NCBI GenBank assembly: GCA_025362535.1
Contig: JANYGE010000231.1
Coordinates: forward strand, 1-9,916
Source of the DNA: Hyphomicrobiales bacterium
GTDB lineage: Bacteria > Pseudomonadota > Alphaproteobacteria > Rhizobiales > Aestuariivirgaceae
Direction of reading: 5' to 3'
DNA: 9,916 nucleotides
Below the pieces are notes generated by a model. The model saw only the letters and a program-made list of their open reading frames with translations, did not search any database and was not told the DNA's origin. Below, piece after piece: positions 7,402 through 9,916 of this stretch. Made by a program: the position numbers and the translations under genes. Within the stretch, counting starts at the first letter, position 1. Every line of letters starts with the position of its first letter.

Positions 7402-7429
7402 TCTCCTCCGGGCAATCGCCCGGAGGAGA
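7402..7429 (+). other. Strong intergenic hairpin between binding-protein and permease genes
   Basis: TCTCCTCCGGGC-AATC-GCCCGGAGGAGA is a perfect 12-bp stem with a 4-base loop, starting 15 bases after the binding-protein stop. It is followed by AACTTTTC, too short a T-run for an efficient terminator. Hairpins at this place in importer operons (as in malE-malF) protect the upstream message from 3' exonucleases or partly stop transcription, giving more binding protein than permease. That role is inferred from position and stability. The right arm contains GGAGGAG, but it is 20 bases from the permease ATG, too far to be its ribosome binding site. Confidence 0.8.
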
Positions 7430-7448
7430 AACTTTTCAAGGTTTAGCG

Positions 7449-8732
7449 ATGGCACTGATACTCGAAGACGTACAGGTAATGCGAGCTGCTGATGGCACGC
7501 CGCTTAAGTTGAAACTGGCGCGCAGCATGCGGCGTCAACAACTCAAATCGCTCGCATTGATTGCACCATTGTTCTTGTTCATTGTCATCAGTTTTCTGGT
7601 CCCTATCCTGATGATGCTGCGCAATGCTTTTTATGATCCGGATATCCACGACAATCTGCCGCAGACTCTGGTGGAGATCTCGCATTGGGACGGCAAAGAC
7701 GTGCCCAATGAAGACACCTTTGCAGCTTTCGCAGCAGACATGAAGCTCGCCCAAAAGGCAAAACAGGCTGCCCTCGTGGGCAAGCGCCTCAACTATGAAA
7801 TTCCAACGTTGAAATCCAAGACGACCGTCACAGCCCGTAAACTCGAAGCGATAGAGCACGGTCCTTGGAAAGAAGCCCTGATTGGACTTGATCCGGTTTG
7901 GGGTGAAAATGAGACGTGGGCTGCCATCAAGCGCGCCAGTTCCGTTTACACTCCGTTTTATCTGTTGAATGTAATCGACATGAAACAGGGTGCCGATGGA
8001 TCATTGCAACAGACGGCACCTGAACGCCAGATCTATCGCGCCATATTGTTGCGCACTTTTGGCATTTCAACCCTCGTGACATTGCTCACTTTAATCTTGG
8101 GGTATCCGGTTGCCCATCTGCTGGCGACAACGCCACAACGAACTGCAAGCATTCTGATGATCTTCGTGCTTTTGCCGTTCTGGACTTCGCTTTTGGTGCG
8201 CACCACAGCATGGTCAATTTTGCTGCAAGATGGTGGTGCCATTACGCAACTTCTTTCCGTCACTGGTATCAGCAAGCTATTGAACTTTCTGGGCCTGCTT
8301 CATGGTGAGCCTGCACTCTTTAAAACGCGTCTTGCCACGGTTTTGGCCATGACCCATATCCAGTTGCCTTTTACACTCTTGCCCATTTACTCCGTGATGA
8401 AAACGATTTCTCCAAATTACATGCGTGCAGCGCGCTCTTTGGGAGCAACGCCAGCCTATGCCTATTGGAGCGTGTATATCCCGCAAACCTTGCCAGGTGT
8501 TGCAGCGGGCTGCTTGCTTACCTTCATTCTGTCTCTGGGATATTACATTACGCCAGCACTTGTCGGGGGACCGACTGACAACATGATCGCAGGTTTTATC
8601 GATACGGCAATGAACAGCGAAAATAATTGGGGTAAGGCTGCCGCACTTGGAACAATTCTACTCACCGCAACTCTGATCTTGTATTATGTTTACAATAAGT
8701 TGATCGGCATCGATAAAATGAAACTGGGTTAG
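7449..8732 (+). CDS. ABC transporter permease, PotB-like, with large periplasmic insertion
   Basis: A 427-residue inner-membrane permease, well above the ~280-300 of ordinary PotB proteins. The excess is one hydrophilic segment, residues ~60-195, between the first membrane helix (~34-57) and the second (~203-225), predicted to face the periplasm. Further helices lie at about 233-258, 293-315, 349-371 and 396-416. The cytoplasmic EAA loop that docks on the ATPase is M-R-A-A-R-S-L-G-A-T-P (325-335) followed by P-Q-T-L-P-G (345-350). Similar long PotB-like permeases occur in alphaproteobacterial importers, so the insertion is probably a subfamily trait. It may help dock the binding protein. AAGG lies 7 bases before the ATG. 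The next permease gene starts 4 bases after the stop, implying coupled translation. Confidence 0.9.
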   Translation: MALILEDVQVMRAADGTPLKLKLARSMRRQQLKSLALIAPLFLFIVISFLVPILMMLRNAFYDPDIHDNLPQTLVEISHWDGKDVPNEDTFAAFAADMKLAQKAKQAALVGKRLNYEIPTLKSKTTVTARKLEAIEHGPWKEALIGLDPVWGENETWAAIKRASSVYTPFYLLNVIDMKQGADGSLQQTAPERQIYRAILLRTFGISTLVTLLTLILGYPVAHLLATTPQRTASILMIFVLLPFWTSLLVRTTAWSILLQDGGAITQLLSVTGISKLLNFLGLLHGEPALFKTRLATVLAMTHIQLPFTLLPIYSVMKTISPNYMRAARSLGATPAYAYWSVYIPQTLPGVAAGCLLTFILSLGYYITPALVGGPTDNMIAGFIDTAMNSENNWGKAAALGTILLTATLILYYVYNKLIGIDKMKLG

Positions 8733-8736
8733 AGCA

Positions 8737-9564
8737 ATGGCCATTCCTCCTTATGCTAGCCGTTCAGAAATTGCATTCCATTGGGGACAGCGGATCTTCG
8801 TAGGTCTGGTACTGTTGTTCCTTGTGGCGCCAATATTGGCAATCATGCCTTTGTCGTTTAATTCGGATTCATTCTTTAGTTATCCAATGCCGGGCTATTC
8901 ACTAAAATGGTATGATGACTTTTTCACCAGCGACCGATGGATGTCAGCGTTGCGCCTCAGCTTCTTGCTTGCATCGCTAACAACAGTTTTGGCTACTGCG
9001 CTGGGAACCTGTGCTGCACTTGGCCTTTCGCGTTCGAACCTGCCTTATCGTGCGAGCATCATGGCAATATTGATTTCACCGATGATAGTGCCCGTCATCA
9101 TCTCAGCGCTTGGCATGTTCTTTTTCTATTCAAAAATTGGCTTAACCGGAACGATTCCAGGCCTCGTACTCGCGCATACGGCCTTGGCAACACCCTTTGT
9201 CGTGATCACCGTAACAGCAACACTCTCTTCCTTTGATCGCACCTTAATGCGCGCGGGCGAAAGCTTGGGAGCCAACCCCGCCACGGTGTTTTTCAAAGTT
9301 GTCATGCCCCTAATTTTACCTGGAATGATTTCCGGCGCACTTTTTGCGTTCGTTACCTCTTTCGATGAAGTCATTGCCGTCATCTTCATCGCAGGCCCAG
9401 AACAACGCACTTTGCCGCGTCAAATGTTCTCAGGTATCCGCGAACAGATTTCACCCACGATTACGGCTGCTGCATCAATTTTGATTGTATTCTCAACACT
9501 TCTGCTCATCACTGTTGAGCTTCTACGCCGCCGATCAGAGCGTCTAAGAGGCATAAAATCTTAG
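8737..9564 (+). CDS. ABC transporter permease, PotC-like
   Basis: A 275-residue inner-membrane permease of normal length, forming the translocation pore together with the upstream permease. Six hydrophobic segments are visible: about 18-40, 72-95, 107-130, 138-160, 195-218 and 243-262. The EAA loop is M-R-A-G-E-S-L-G-A-N-P (171-181) continuing to P-L-I-L-P-G (191-196). The region ~55-72 (S-L-K-W-Y-D-D-F-F) is the family's usual periplasmic segment before the second helix. Its ATG follows the previous stop by 4 bases with no strong ribosome binding site of its own, so translation is probably coupled to the upstream gene. It closes the importer gene set. The stop codon overlaps a 12-base palindrome, GCACGCGCGTGC (9564-9575), but I see no standard terminator after it. 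Confidence 0.92.
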   Translation: MAIPPYASRSEIAFHWGQRIFVGLVLLFLVAPILAIMPLSFNSDSFFSYPMPGYSLKWYDDFFTSDRWMSALRLSFLLASLTTVLATALGTCAALGLSRSNLPYRASIMAILISPMIVPVIISALGMFFFYSKIGLTGTIPGLVLAHTALATPFVVITVTATLSSFDRTLMRAGESLGANPATVFFKVVMPLILPGMISGALFAFVTSFDEVIAVIFIAGPEQRTLPRQMFSGIREQISPTITAAASILIVFSTLLLITVELLRRRSERLRGIKS

Positions 9565-9589
9565 CACGCGCGTGCAATGGCCATAAAAT

Positions 9590-9889
9590 TCACGATAAGT
9601 GTTTAGAGTCGTTCGGCGGCGACGGCGATAAAACTGTGCCAAACATTAACTGATGTCCGGTCTGAATTTCCAAGCAGACAGGCAGAGCGTGACCGCCGAT
9701 CTTCGGCTGTTGACCCTTAGCCGACGTATTCACCTCACTGCAGAATGCCCCAAAGTTTCATCGGCTGAATGTCCAAGGGTGTCTTGAACGTGAGGGTTTT
9801 ACCCATGGCGAGTCGGCAAAAGCAGCAGTGGCGAGAACTGTGCTCAATGCGAAAGCAGCAAGCGCAGAAGTTACATAAGAGGTTTTCAT
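9590..9889 (-). pseudogene. Decayed gene for a small exported protein
   Basis: From ATG 9889, with AAGGAA 8 bases upstream, comes a clear signal peptide (charged K2, then hydrophobic A-L-A-A-F-A-L, cleavage near A-F-A / D). The frame hits TGA at 9760-9758 after 43 codons, then continues open in the same frame to TGA 9592-9590 with protein-like sequence (G-G-H-A-L-P-V-C-L-E-I-Q-T-G). Between, a different frame reads more like protein (G-K-T-L-T-F-K-T-P-L-D-I-Q-P, about 9811-9765). This suggests two opposite frameshifts around 9750-9815 in a gene of ~99 codons, rather than one nonsense change. I do not recognise the family. A functional 43-residue secreted peptide is possible but less likely. 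It is convergent with the permease gene, and separate from the creatine operon. Confidence 0.5.
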
Positions 9890-9916
9890 GAGGGATTTCC
9901 TTGTTTCAATTGTTGA

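Noticed and set aside
9564..9575. GCACGCGCGTGC palindrome as the operon terminator
   Set aside because: It leaves almost no loop, giving about a 4-bp stem, and is not followed by a T-run.
9758..9760. TGA read as selenocysteine in the small exported-protein gene
   Set aside because: No selenocysteine insertion hairpin is evident, and the sequence around the TGA reads better in another frame, which points to frameshifts.

Overview
The window most resembles a chromosomal stretch of an alphaproteobacterium of moderate GC content. The support is an IalB-family periplasmic protein, a polyamine-type ABC transporter with separate ATPase, binding protein and two permeases in the arrangement common in Hyphomicrobiales and Rhodobacterales, and a GcvA-like LysR regulator. 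Placement below class level is not possible from the sequence alone.

Left part (1-2740) is a patchwork. Positions 1-347 are AT-rich with no convincing gene. A Stf0-type sulfotransferase on the minus strand (348-1134) is broken by a frameshift near 560-590. Divergent from it is an intact secreted IalB-family protein (1303-1809). A 250-base gap (1810-2067) follows, holding an unassigned open frame on each strand. Next is a small ArsR/SmtB repressor (2068-2373) whose two cysteines have the 66-residue separation of the persulfide sensors SqrR and BigR. Positions 2374-2740 hold no convincing gene.

Right part (2741-9564) is a coherent catabolic locus. A LysR-type regulator on the minus strand diverges from a creatinase gene, with several short inverted repeats of the T-N11-A kind between them. 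Creatinase (creatine + water to sarcosine + urea) is called from very close resemblance to the Pseudomonas enzyme, including every substrate-contacting residue I could map. Downstream on the same strand are an ATPase, a periplasmic binding protein, and two permeases (one with a ~140-residue extracytoplasmic insertion). A perfect 12-bp hairpin lies between the binding-protein and permease genes. The simplest reading is an inducible creatine (or related guanidino-acid) uptake and hydrolysis operon: binding protein and permeases import the substrate, the ATPase drives uptake, creatinase releases urea and sarcosine, and the LysR protein controls the set. Enzymes for sarcosine and urea use are not in the window.

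The right end (9590-9889, minus) holds a decayed gene for a small exported protein: the ribosome binding site and signal peptide are intact, but the reading frame is broken after about 43 codons.
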